64,000 nt of DNA from Candidatus Latescibacterota bacterium (GTDB lineage Bacteria > Krumholzibacteriota > Krumholzibacteriia > JACNKJ01): NCBI GenBank assembly GCA_020633725.1, contig JACKDC010000004.1:265224-329223 (forward strand). Direction: 5' to 3'. The translations under genes and the position numbers were made by a program. Position 1 is the first letter of the stretch. Each line of letters opens with the position of its first letter. Below, in pieces: positions 26,109-34,498 of this stretch. The notes beneath the pieces were generated by a model, which saw only the letters and a program-made list of their open reading frames with translations, had not been told where the DNA came from and did not search any database.

Positions 26109-27659
26109 TCAGGGTTCGATCGTCAGCGTGGTGCTGATGTACACGTAGCCCGGCTCGCCGGGGCAGGAGTCGATGACGTAGCACTCCAGCGGGAACGTGC
26201 CGCTCGCGAAGGGCGTGCCGACGATCCTGCCATCCACGAACTCCATCGCCGGCGCGGCGAACTCCAGCAGCGTCCAGGAGCGCTGCCCCTCGCCGCCCGT
26301 GACCGGCAGCGTGTAGTCGTAGGGCGCGTCGACGTGGGCCACCGGCAGCGGGGTGTCGGCGTAGACCAGCGGCGCGCAGCCGCCCCCCGGGTCGGTCACC
26401 GTGAGCGTCAGCGTCACGGGGAGCTCCTGATCGCCGTAGGGGCAGAAGTCCCTGACCGTGCCCGCGATGTCGTACACGCCGGCGAAGACCGGGCGGCCGA
26501 CCAGATGATTGCCGCCGGAGCTGTCCTGGGTGATTCCCAGCGGCAACTGACCCACCCCGAAGCTCACGCGATAGGGCGGGGTGCCGCCGCTGATGGGGAA
26601 GCTGCCCGCGTAGGGTTCGCCCCGCACGGCCGTGGCGACGTCCAGCGCGCCGGCCTGCAATGGCTCGCACTCTCCCGCGGCCGGCAGCACCGTGATCGTG
26701 CAGGGCTGATCCAGGACCTGCGCTCCGAGGGGGCAGCCGTCGGTGACGCGCATGACGTAGGTGTAGACGCCGGCCTGGGTCGGCGTCCCATGGACGACGT
26801 TCGAATTCACCTCGCTCTGGGCGAGCCCCGGCGGCAGGTTCTCCGGATCGAGCAACTCGAAGGTGAAGGGCTCGACGCCCAGCCCGATGAAGAGCGACAC
26901 GCCGAACGGCTCGCCGACCACGGCGACGTCGGGCACCAGGGGCCGCGTCGTCAGGGGTTCGCAGAAGTCGGCCGACACCTCGATCGAGATGTCCGCCTCG
27001 ACGGAGGAGCCCCCGTCGGGGCAGTCGTCCGAGAACCGCAGGCGGAAGTCGTAGACGCCCACCGCGGACGGCGTGCCGAGCAGCAGGTCGCCCCCCGCGA
27101 GCCCGAGTCCGGGCGGCAGCATGCCGCTCACGACCTCGGCGTCGCGATGGCCGAACCCGCCTTCGAGCTGGAAGTGCACCCCGACGTAGGCGCCGAGGGT
27201 CAGGATGCTCCTGTCCAGGCCGAGGTAGGCGAGCGGGGGGCAGCTGCCGGGATAGATGACCGTCAGCTTGACGGTGACGTCGTCCGGGCGGGACCCCGCG
27301 CAGCTGTCCGTGACCCGCAGCGTGGCCTGGAAGATGCCGTCCTCGAGCGGGCTCCCGCTCAAGCGCAGCGTGTCCCCTTCCACGGTGACCTGGACACCCT
27401 CGGGCAGGGCGCCGGCGGCGACCGCGGCGGAGAAGGGCGGCAGGCCATCTTGGATGTGCCACGCCGCGCTCCAGGCGCCCCCCGTGCTGACGATGGCACT
27501 GGCCCCAAAGCCGTCGATGTAAACGTCGTCGCAGTCCTCGGTATCGTCGGGAGGCGGCTGGCTGCCCTCGTCGTTGGCCAGCGGGCAGTTGGACCCGGAA
27601 AGGGCGAGGACGAGCAGCAGCAGCAGCGGCAGGGCGGGAAGGCGGCGAAGCCAGGACAT
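26109..27659 (-). CDS. Secreted protein of five Cys-paired Ig-like (He_PIG-type) repeats
   Basis: 516 aa. It has a hydrophobic signal sequence (LPLLLLLVLALSGSNC). That Cys might be lipidated, but Asn at -1 is atypical, so a cleaved signal peptide is equally possible. The rest is five repeats of about 95 residues. Each opens with Cys near a PL pair (CPPLAY, CEPLTT, CEPLQA, CAPLVY; CDDVYI in the first), contains a LPPGL/LPLGI turn and a GTP-S/T-x-x-G-x-Y-D/T strand typical of putative-Ig repeats. Each closes with Asp-x-Cys (DSCAG, DDCPD, DGCPL, DFCPY, DSCPG), suggesting one disulfide per repeat. No FlgD tail. GGAGG precedes the ATG. Confidence 0.82.
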   Translation of the reverse strand: MSWLRRLPALPLLLLLVLALSGSNCPLANDEGSQPPPDDTEDCDDVYIDGFGASAIVSTGGAWSAAWHIQDGLPPFSAAVAAGALPEGVQVTVEGDTLRLSGSPLEDGIFQATLRVTDSCAGSRPDDVTVKLTVIYPGSCPPLAYLGLDRSILTLGAYVGVHFQLEGGFGHRDAEVVSGMLPPGLGLAGGDLLLGTPSAVGVYDFRLRFSDDCPDGGSSVEADISIEVSADFCEPLTTRPLVPDVAVVGEPFGVSLFIGLGVEPFTFELLDPENLPPGLAQSEVNSNVVHGTPTQAGVYTYVMRVTDGCPLGAQVLDQPCTITVLPAAGECEPLQAGALDVATAVRGEPYAGSFPISGGTPPYRVSFGVGQLPLGITQDSSGGNHLVGRPVFAGVYDIAGTVRDFCPYGDQELPVTLTLTVTDPGGGCAPLVYADTPLPVAHVDAPYDYTLPVTGGEGQRSWTLLEFAAPAMEFVDGRIVGTPFASGTFPLECYVIDSCPGEPGYVYISTTLTIEP

Positions 27660-27777
27660 CGGGATCCTCCGGGGACGGGGCGCCGAGGCGCCGTTACATG
27701 GAGCTGGGACGCGCCACGGCCGCGGAGAATCACGACAAAGCGTCGAATCTGTGAAAAACCGGCAACGCCGCCTCGGC

Positions 27778-27807
27778 TTGACAGGCGGGCGCGGGGAGGC
27801 GTATCAG
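27778..27807 (+). promoter_or_regulatory. Promoter of the small gene at 27876
   Basis: A perfect TTGACA (27778-27783), 18 bp, TATCAG (27802-27807), 69 bp before the start codon. Confidence 0.55.
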
Positions 27808-27827
27808 GGTGAAAGCCGGATGAAGGC

Positions 27828-27847
27828 GCCGCCCGGCGCCGGGCGGC
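27828..27847 (+). promoter_or_regulatory. 20-bp perfect palindrome in the leader
   Basis: GCCGCCCGGC followed at once by its reverse complement, 13 bp before the AGGAGG of the small gene at 27876. It could be an operator or, as RNA, a hairpin limiting ribosome access. Confidence 0.5.
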
Positions 27848-27875
27848 CGGCGTGTTGGCGAGGAGGTGCGACCGC

Positions 27876-28121
27876 ATGCCGAAGGCCAGGCCCTTTCAGC
27901 CGTCCGAGGAGGCGGTGCAGTCCCTGATCCGCCGCGCGGACGGGCACCCCCTGGGGCGGGGCTTCCTGCTCAAGGGCTCACTGGACGCCGTCGCCGCCAC
28001 CTTCGGGGTTCACGCCTTCGTGGTGGATCGGGCGCGGGAATCGCTGGCCGCCGCCGACGCCGGCCCGGCGCGCCCCCCGGACGCGACGAAGACCCTCCAC
28101 GTGCGGCGCAAGGGCGCCTGA
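27876..28121 (+). CDS. Small conserved-looking protein of unknown function (81 aa)
   Basis: The start is fixed by AGGAGG nine bases before the ATG (27861-27866) and by a promoter upstream. The protein is basic, with a helical core (SEEAVQSLIRRADGHPLG then SLDAVAATFGVHAFVVDRA) that could be a small helical DNA- or protein-binding unit, and an unstructured tail. I recognise no family. It sits alone between two minus-strand secreted-protein genes and converges on the propeller gene. Confidence 0.65.
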   Translation: MPKARPFQPSEEAVQSLIRRADGHPLGRGFLLKGSLDAVAATFGVHAFVVDRARESLAAADAGPARPPDATKTLHVRRKGA

Positions 28122-28140
28122 CCCCCTACCTGAGCGTCTG

Positions 28141-28162
28141 GCTGAATGCGACTGCGTTCAGC
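28141..28162. terminator. Possible bidirectional terminator hairpin
   Basis: GCTGAA-TGCGACTGCG-TTCAGC lies between convergent genes and overlaps the stop of the minus-strand gene. No T tract, so only a weak candidate. Confidence 0.3.
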
Positions 28163-30449
28163 GCAGCAGGACCAGCTTCACGGCCTCGCTCACGCCGCCG
28201 CCCTCGAAGCGCGCGAAGTAGACGCCCGAGGCCAGCGCGGCGCCGTGCTCGTCGCGGCCGTCCCACTGCACGTTTCGCTCACCGGCCGGCAGGCTCCCCG
28301 CGAGGAGCTGGCGCACGCGGCGACCGTTGACGTCGTGGATGGCCAGGCTTCCCGCACCCGCCGACGGCATGCGCAAGGTCAGCGTGACCGTGGGGTTGAA
28401 GGGGTTGGGGTGTGGCGCGAGCAGGTGCCGCGCGGCGAGCACGGGCGTGTCCGGCGCCGCCGTCAGCCAGCAGGGCAGCGGTCCCAGCCGCATCGATCCG
28501 CCGCTGCTCCCCACGGCGATGAGGCAGTTGTCCGCGACGTGGACGAGGTCAAAGTGGCCCCGCAGCGTGGCGGCGATCCGCGGGTGTAGGGGCAGGCTCA
28601 GGTCCAGCAGGTAGAGCAGGTCGGGGTCGTAGCCGCCGCCCACGAGACCGAGCACGCCCCGGGCGTCGAAGGACTGCATTTCGCCGACCAGCCGGAGGCT
28701 GTCGGCTGGGATGGGCGCAGCCGGCTGGGCCAGGTCGACGGCGGCCAGCTCCGTGGCCCCGTAGGGCCCGCTCCAGTACATGTAGCCCGTACCGCCGAGG
28801 AGGCCGAGACCATTGAAGTTGTACTCCGCGTCGGGGTGCTCCCAGACCGCCGGGGCGGGGATCGCCTGCGGATCGCTGACGTCGTAGGCGTAGAGCTCGG
28901 CGCGGGACATCACGAAGGCCGTGTCGCCGCGCAGGTCGACGTCGTTGCTGAAGTGGTCGAAGTGCGCGACCAGCGCCGGCTGCGCGGGATCGCTCACGTC
29001 GTAGACTTCGAAGCCGCGGGTGCCGGCGGCCAGGTAGGCGTAGCCATCGCGCAGCGCGCAGGCGAAGACGTGGCCGGAGTAGCCCCAGTCCGCCTGATGG
29101 ACGATCTCCCAGTTCACCAGGTCGATCAGCGCGAAGCCCTGCCCGGAGCTGAGGGGGTCGACGCCCACGCAGGCCAGGGAGCCGTCCACCGCCAGCGCTT
29201 CGCTGTAGTCGAGGGGCAGCTCGCGCAGCACGGAGACGGCGGCGGGGTCGCTGATGTCGAGCTCGACGAATCCGGTCGGGCCCACCGCGTAGTACAGCCC
29301 CGGTGTGGCGCCGGCGCAGATCGCGTTGGGCGAGACGGGGGCGGTCCAGGGCAGCGTGGCGTCCTGGAGATCCCCCAGCTGCAGCACCTGGACCTGAGAG
29401 ACGGGCCACTCGGTGGGGGGGATGTCCCAGCCATCCGTGCCGCCGAGGACGATGGCGCAGGAGCCGTCGTCCAGGTTGAGGCAGCGGGGCAGCAGTGCAT
29501 CGGTGTAGGACAGCGGCAGGTCGACGAGGCGCTGCGGATCTGCGGCGACGCTGACGTCCTCGACGTAGACGCCCCACTCGTTGCACATCGCCGCCAGATT
29601 CCCGTTCAGCTCGAGACTGCGGACGCGGACTCCGTAGCTGCTCAGCGGCACGCCGCCACGGACTTCGAGCTGGCCGCCGCCCTGCCAGAGAAAGATCTTG
29701 AGGCCGTCGCCCGCCACGTAGACGTACCCGCCCTCCGCCTCCACCTCGGGGTAGCTGTCGCCCAGCGGCAGCGTGCCGACCAGCACCGGCGCGGACGGAT
29801 CGGCGAGGTCGAGGATGCGGAGGTTGTCGATCTCGTCGCTCACGAAGGCGTAGCCCCAGGCCGCCGCCACGTCGAGCGGGGTTGAGGGCAAGGTCGCCGT
29901 GCCGAGGAGCTGGGGATCGGTGGGCGTGCTCACGTCGACCACGAGCATGGCGTTTGCGGCGCAGGTCACGAGGATGCGGTCACCGTCCGCGTCGAGGCAG
30001 AGCCGCCGCGCGTCCCCGGGCAGATCGATCCCGCCGGCGAGGAACTGCGGCGCGCCGGGATCGCTGAGGTCGAGCACCATCAGCCGCGCCGGCGTGCTGT
30101 AGTACTCGCTGCGCAGGACGTAGGCCACGGTGCCGTGCAGGCGAACGTCGCGCGGCATGTGGACGTCGACGCTGCTCAGAAGGACCGGCGCGTCGGGGTC
30201 GGCGAGGGAGAAGACGTCCACGCCGTCCCAGAGCGGTCCGTGGCCGTCGTCCAGGCCGTTCACCACCACCGCCAGATCGCCCGCGCGGTCCATGCGGAAG
30301 GGGACGCCGGTGCTGAAGATGCGGCCCGCGCCGAGGCGGAGGTGCTCGTCGTAGTCGCCGCAGTCCTGAGCACGCGCGCCGGCGGCCAGGGTCAGGCAAA
30401 TCGCCGCCGTCAGGACGGCGCGGTGGACACGGAGCTTCCTTGCGAACAT
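28158..30449 (-). CDS. Secreted LVIVD-repeat beta-propeller protein with FlgD-like C-terminus
   Basis: 763 aa. Signal peptide: AVLTAAICLTLAAGARA. The body is a run of propeller strands of the LVIVD type, such as LMVLDLSDPGAPQFL, MLVVDVSTPTDPQLL, LRILDLADPSAPVLV and FEVYDVSDPAQPALV. These bind no known ligand but are common on bacterial surfaces. The last 90 residues (PHPNPFNPTVTLTL to AVKLVLLR) are the FlgD-like sorting module. GGAGG precedes the ATG. It is the downstream member of a tandem pair with the gene at 30476, 26 bp away. Confidence 0.9.
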   Translation of the reverse strand: MFARKLRVHRAVLTAAICLTLAAGARAQDCGDYDEHLRLGAGRIFSTGVPFRMDRAGDLAVVVNGLDDGHGPLWDGVDVFSLADPDAPVLLSSVDVHMPRDVRLHGTVAYVLRSEYYSTPARLMVLDLSDPGAPQFLAGGIDLPGDARRLCLDADGDRILVTCAANAMLVVDVSTPTDPQLLGTATLPSTPLDVAAAWGYAFVSDEIDNLRILDLADPSAPVLVGTLPLGDSYPEVEAEGGYVYVAGDGLKIFLWQGGGQLEVRGGVPLSSYGVRVRSLELNGNLAAMCNEWGVYVEDVSVAADPQRLVDLPLSYTDALLPRCLNLDDGSCAIVLGGTDGWDIPPTEWPVSQVQVLQLGDLQDATLPWTAPVSPNAICAGATPGLYYAVGPTGFVELDISDPAAVSVLRELPLDYSEALAVDGSLACVGVDPLSSGQGFALIDLVNWEIVHQADWGYSGHVFACALRDGYAYLAAGTRGFEVYDVSDPAQPALVAHFDHFSNDVDLRGDTAFVMSRAELYAYDVSDPQAIPAPAVWEHPDAEYNFNGLGLLGGTGYMYWSGPYGATELAAVDLAQPAAPIPADSLRLVGEMQSFDARGVLGLVGGGYDPDLLYLLDLSLPLHPRIAATLRGHFDLVHVADNCLIAVGSSGGSMRLGPLPCWLTAAPDTPVLAARHLLAPHPNPFNPTVTLTLRMPSAGAGSLAIHDVNGRRVRQLLAGSLPAGERNVQWDGRDEHGAALASGVYFARFEGGGVSEAVKLVLLR

Positions 30450-30475
30450 CGCGAGACCTCCCCGGTGAGCGACGG

Positions 30476-32746
30476 TCAGCGAATCAGCGCGAGCTTGCAG
30501 GACGCGTGGAGCGTCCCCGCCTCCAGGCGGGCGAAGTACAGCCCCGAGGCGAGCGGGCGGCCGCGGTCGTCGGCGCCGTCCCAGTCGAGCTGGTTGAGCC
30601 CCGCGGGCAGCATCGCCCGTGTGAGCGTGCGCAGGTGGCGTCCCGTGACGTCATGGATGCTCACCGTGGCGAAGGCCGCCTCGGGCAGCGCGAAGCTCAC
30701 GCGCGTCTTGGGGTTGAAGGGGTTGGGATGGGCGACGAGGAGCGGCGCGGCGAGCGGCGTGTCCTCGACCGCCGTGGGCTGGCACTGCACGGGGCCGACC
30801 TCGAGTCCGTCCACGAACGCGCCCCAGAGCCCCACGAAGAGTCGATCGCCCAGCGTGCGCAGGGAACTGGGGATGTTCAGGCAGTCGAGCTGCCCCACGC
30901 GCAGGGGGGCCGCCGGTTCCGTGGCGTCCAGCACCTCCACCTTGTTCATGAAGTAGCGGTTGTAGCCCGCGTAGACGATGTCGCCGTCCACCGCGAAGCA
31001 GCTCGGCGACGCCGGCAGCTCGATGCTGCTGGCCAGGGCCGGGGCGTCGGGATCGGCGAGGGAGTAGCAGCTCAGGCCGTAGCCGTCCTCGAGCCCGCCG
31101 ACGTAGAGGTAGTCGCCGACGATCGCGAGCTCGCCGATGCGATCGAAGGGCATCGTGAGGTCGTCGAGCAGCACAGGCGCATCGGGGTCGCTCACGTCCA
31201 CGGTCCAGAGGTGGTCGTTGGCGCTCAGGAAGTACTGCTGGATGTAGAGCCGGTCGCCGCGCTGAACGGCCTGGAAGATGCCCTCGCCGGCGAGGACGCC
31301 CCGCTGCACGGGCGCGAGCGGGTCGCTGTAGTCGTAGATCTGCAGCCCCGCGTCGTTGACCGAGAGGTAGGCCAGGTCGCCGTCCATGACGATGCCCTCG
31401 ACGTAATCGCCCGGGTCGAAGTCGTGGACCGGCTCGAAGGGATCGAGCCCCACCGTGTAGATGCCCACGTCGACGGTGGACGCCAGCAGGAAGCCGTTGC
31501 CGGCGGCCAGGGCGATGCCGTTGCCGTAGAGATCGACCAGGCCGGCCTGCGCGGTGGCGCCCGGTGCGCTCACGTCGAAGCGGACGACGTTGCCGCCGGA
31601 CTGCGTGAGCAGGTAGAGATAGCCGTCGCTGCCCAGCGCCATCGCGCGCACGTTGCCCGACGTCGGCAGGTACTCGCTCGTGGGCACCATGCTGCCGTCC
31701 GCGGGATCGAGAGTGAAGAAGGCCGAGTAGTAGCTGTCGAGCTGCGACTCGTGGGACACTCCCCAGACGAGGCCGTCCCGCAGCGCGACGCTCCGCAGCC
31801 CGCGGGTCGTGTTGGTGACGCCGAGCACGACCGGCGCCGCGGGATCGCTCAGGTCGAGGAGGTAGAGCTGGCCGCCGCCGCTGACGACGCCGCGGTTCCC
31901 CTCCACGCTCACGCTGAAGATCGTGTCGACGCCCGCCGGCGCGAAGCTGCCCAGCACCGTCAGCGCGCCGCCGCCGGCCGGCGCGCAGATCCGCAGGCCC
32001 TCGGTGCCGGCCGTGTAGACGAGACCGCCGGCCACGGTGACGTCGAGAATGTCGCCGGGCACGGCGGGGTCGAGCAGGTGCACGGGCGCGGCGGGATTGC
32101 TCACGTCCACCACCTGCAGCCCCACGAAGGGTCCCGCGGCGAGGTAGGCGTAGTCGCCCAGGAGAGCGAGGGCGCGAGCGTCGCCGTAGCTGTCCGCGTA
32201 GCCGACGAGCGCGGGGGCGAGCGGATCGACGGCGTCGAGGATCTGCAGCCCCGCCTCGGAGACGGCCGCGTAGACCAGATCGCCCACCTTCACGAAGTCC
32301 CGCGGCACGCCGGGCAGATCGAGCGTGGATAGCGGGACGATGGCGGCGGGGTCCGTCACGTCCAGCACCACCAGGTCCTGCCCGGTGATGCCCGCCCAGA
32401 GGACGTCGCCCAGGGGCAGGAGGCCGTTGACGTGGTCGAGGCCGTAGATGTCGGCGTCCGTGCCGGCCCAGGCGCCGAGTTCGCCGAGGTGCGCGGGATC
32501 GCTGGTGTCCACGACCATGATTCCGGCGCCCCACTCGTAGTAGGTGTTGGCGCGTCTGGCGACGTAGGCGCGCCCGGCGACCGGGTCGAAGGCGAAGCCC
32601 TCGGACAGCCCGCTCGTGGCCTCCAGGGAGAGCAGGTCCATGTGGCCGTGGTAGTCGGCGCAGTTCTGGGCCATGGCAGCGCCCGTCCCGAGAGTGATCA
32701 GACCGCCCAGTACGAGCGACAGCATCCGCTTGCGAGCAGTAGTCAT
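30476..32746 (-). CDS. Secreted LVIVD-repeat beta-propeller protein with FlgD-like C-terminus (paralogue)
   Basis: 756 aa from the ATG at 32746; the run GGGGGGAA lies about 6 bases upstream. Signal peptide: MLSLVLGGLITLGTGAAMA. Repeats such as IMVVDTSDPAHLGEL, LVVLDVTDPAAIVPL, LQILDAVDPLAPALV and LQIYDYSDPLAPVQR match the neighbour at 28158, and the mature N-termini are alike (CADYHGH here, CGDYDEH there). It ends in AHPNPFNPKTRVSF to CKLALIR. The two genes look like an old tandem duplication in one transcription unit. Confidence 0.9.
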   Translation of the reverse strand: MTTARKRMLSLVLGGLITLGTGAAMAQNCADYHGHMDLLSLEATSGLSEGFAFDPVAGRAYVARRANTYYEWGAGIMVVDTSDPAHLGELGAWAGTDADIYGLDHVNGLLPLGDVLWAGITGQDLVVLDVTDPAAIVPLSTLDLPGVPRDFVKVGDLVYAAVSEAGLQILDAVDPLAPALVGYADSYGDARALALLGDYAYLAAGPFVGLQVVDVSNPAAPVHLLDPAVPGDILDVTVAGGLVYTAGTEGLRICAPAGGGALTVLGSFAPAGVDTIFSVSVEGNRGVVSGGGQLYLLDLSDPAAPVVLGVTNTTRGLRSVALRDGLVWGVSHESQLDSYYSAFFTLDPADGSMVPTSEYLPTSGNVRAMALGSDGYLYLLTQSGGNVVRFDVSAPGATAQAGLVDLYGNGIALAAGNGFLLASTVDVGIYTVGLDPFEPVHDFDPGDYVEGIVMDGDLAYLSVNDAGLQIYDYSDPLAPVQRGVLAGEGIFQAVQRGDRLYIQQYFLSANDHLWTVDVSDPDAPVLLDDLTMPFDRIGELAIVGDYLYVGGLEDGYGLSCYSLADPDAPALASSIELPASPSCFAVDGDIVYAGYNRYFMNKVEVLDATEPAAPLRVGQLDCLNIPSSLRTLGDRLFVGLWGAFVDGLEVGPVQCQPTAVEDTPLAAPLLVAHPNPFNPKTRVSFALPEAAFATVSIHDVTGRHLRTLTRAMLPAGLNQLDWDGADDRGRPLASGLYFARLEAGTLHASCKLALIR

Positions 32747-32857
32747 GTCATTCCCCCCCTGCAATGGCTTTCGGTGAGCGACAGCCGAGTCTAGTTAATT
32801 ATAGGGGAAGGGCGCGGGGCGGGGCAAAGAACCCGCGGGGCAGCGGGCCGTGGAGGC

Positions 32858-32886
32858 GTGACAAACGACGGCGGGGGGGCTATCTT
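32858..32886 (+). promoter_or_regulatory. Promoter of the Cys/Met PLP enzyme gene
   Basis: GTGACA (32858-32863), 17 bp, TATCTT (32881-32886), 54 bp before the ATG. Confidence 0.6.
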
Positions 32887-32940
32887 GGTCTCGCCCGGAC
32901 CCCTGCCCACCCGGCCGATTCCATCCAAGGGAGCCCTTCC

Positions 32941-34161
32941 ATGAGCGCGAGCAAGCACCCCGATCACGAGAGCATGGACACCCGCTGCGTGCACGCCGGC
33001 GTGGGCGACAACGAGCACCGGGCGGTGGTGCCGCCCATCTACCAGACCTCCACCTTCAAGTTCGACAGCGTGGAGCACGGCGCCGGGCTCTTCGCCGGGG
33101 GGAACGACCGGGGCGAGGGGTTCATCTACACGCGCCTGGGCAACCCCACGGTGCGGGCGCTCGAGCAGGCGCTGGCCGAGCTCGAGGGCGGCTTCATGGG
33201 CCTGGCCTGCGCCAGCGGCATGGCCGCCATCCACACGACTTTTGCGGCATTTCTCAAGACCGGCGACCACGTGGTCTGTAGCGAGTCCGTCTACGGCCCG
33301 GTGACGAGCCTGCTGAACGGCATGTTCGCCAAGCTGGGCGTCGAGACGACCTTCGTGGACAGCTCGGACCTCGCCGCGCTGAAGGCGGCGATCCGCAAAG
33401 ACACAGCCGTGGTTCACATTGAGACGCCGGGCAATCCGACGCTGGCGGTCACCGACCTCGCCGCCGCGGCGGAGCTGGCCCACGCGGCCGGCGCGCGCCT
33501 GACCGTGGACAACACCTTCCTGAGCCCCGTGCTGCAGCGTCCGCTGGAGCTGGGGGCGGACGTGGTCGTCCACAGCCTGACGAAGTTCCTCAACGGCCAC
33601 GCCGACGTGGTGGGCGGCGCGATCATCCCGAGGACCGAGGCCGACTGGAAGCTGCTGCGCCCGGCGCTGAACCTGGCCGGCGGCACGCTGGCGCCCCACG
33701 ACGCCTTCCTGGTGCACCGCGGCCTCAAGACCCTCAGCCTGCGCATGGCGCGGCACTGCGAGACCGCGCAGCGCGTGGCCGAGCGGCTCGAGCAGCACCC
33801 GGCGGTGGCCTGGGTGCGCTACCCCGGTCTCGCCAGCGATCCCGGCTACGCCGTGTCCAGGAAGCAGGCGAGCGGGGGCGGCGGGGTGATCAGCTTCGAG
33901 CTCAAGGGCGGCCTCGAGGCCGGCCGCGCGCTCATGGAGGGCGTGACGCTGGCCCAGCTCGCGGTGAGCCTGGGCGGCGTGGAGACCCTGATCCAGCACC
34001 CGGCCAGCATGACCCACGCCAGCATGAAGCCGGAACTGCGGCGGCAGGCGGGCATCACCGACGGCCTCGTGCGCCTCAGCGTGGGCATCGAGGACGGCGA
34101 CGAGATCCTCGCGGACCTGGAGACGGCGCTGGCGGCCCTGCCGGCGACCCAGACGGCCTAG
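32941..34161 (+). CDS. Cys/Met-metabolism PLP-dependent enzyme (cystathionine gamma-synthase/lyase type)
   Basis: A 406-aa cytosolic PLP enzyme of trans-sulfuration. Family landmarks: TRCVHAG, VVPPIYQTSTFKF, YTRLGNPTVRALEQALAELEG, the PLP-stacking region ASGMAAIHT, and the Schiff-base lysine K215 in VHSLTKFLNGHADVVGG. The end is VSLGGVETLIQHPASMTHA and IRLSVGIED-like LVRLSVGIEDGDEI. Family members include cystathionine gamma-synthase, beta- and gamma-lyases, methionine gamma-lyase and O-acylhomoserine sulfhydrylases; sequence alone does not settle which. It is followed 39 bp later by an Nfu-type scaffold gene. Confidence 0.92.
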   Translation: MSASKHPDHESMDTRCVHAGVGDNEHRAVVPPIYQTSTFKFDSVEHGAGLFAGGNDRGEGFIYTRLGNPTVRALEQALAELEGGFMGLACASGMAAIHTTFAAFLKTGDHVVCSESVYGPVTSLLNGMFAKLGVETTFVDSSDLAALKAAIRKDTAVVHIETPGNPTLAVTDLAAAAELAHAAGARLTVDNTFLSPVLQRPLELGADVVVHSLTKFLNGHADVVGGAIIPRTEADWKLLRPALNLAGGTLAPHDAFLVHRGLKTLSLRMARHCETAQRVAERLEQHPAVAWVRYPGLASDPGYAVSRKQASGGGGVISFELKGGLEAGRALMEGVTLAQLAVSLGGVETLIQHPASMTHASMKPELRRQAGITDGLVRLSVGIEDGDEILADLETALAALPATQTA

Positions 34162-34200
34162 ACCTTTCGCCCGGGCGCGCCCGGCAGAGTGAGGTGTGCG

Positions 34201-34440
34201 ATGACGGAGGCAACGCTGAACGATCGCGTCGAGGCGGCCCTGGACATCATCCGGCCGGCGCTGATGATGGACGGCGGCAACGTGGACCTGGTGGACGTGA
34301 CCGAGGACGGCGTCGTCCTCGTCCGCCTGGTCGGCGCCTGCGACGGCTGCCCGGCCAGCACCATGACCCTGCGCGCGGGCATCGAGGCCACGCTCAAGCA
34401 GCAGATCCCCGAGGTCACGCGGGTCGAGAGCGTCTACTAG
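34201..34440 (+). CDS. NifU C-terminal-domain (Nfu-type) iron-sulfur cluster scaffold
   Basis: 79 aa. A stand-alone Nfu domain that carries a [4Fe-4S] cluster between two subunits and passes it to target enzymes. Diagnostic segment: IRPALMMDGGNVDLVDV, then GACDGCPASTMTLR with Cys47 and Cys50, then the terminal helix IEATLKQQIPEV. It follows the PLP sulfur-metabolism gene closely, so co-transcription is likely; the pairing is sensible since both concern sulfur. GTGAGG lies upstream of the ATG. Confidence 0.95.
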   Translation: MTEATLNDRVEAALDIIRPALMMDGGNVDLVDVTEDGVVLVRLVGACDGCPASTMTLRAGIEATLKQQIPEVTRVESVY

Positions 34441-34471
34441 CCCGCCCCCGGGGGCGGGTCGCATTGCCCGC
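34441..34471 (+). repeat. Bipartite hairpin repeat, copy 3
   Basis: Begins directly after the Nfu stop codon. Palindrome CGCCCCCGGGGGCG (34443-34456), then a second stem GCGGG-TCGCATTG-CCCGC (34454-34471), which shares three bases with the first. The second stem differs in sequence from copies 1, 2 and 4 but keeps the layout. The following CTTGCGGC is also seen near copy 4. Confidence 0.7.
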
Positions 34472-34492
34472 GGCGATCGCTCCCGCTATGCT
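34464..34492 (+). promoter_or_regulatory. Promoter inside repeat copy 3 giving a leaderless start
   Basis: TTGCCC (34464-34469), 17 bp, TATGCT (34487-34492), then six bases to the ATG at 34499. The start of transcription should coincide with the start codon; no Shine-Dalgarno is present. Confidence 0.5.
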
Positions 34493-34498
34493 TGCGGC

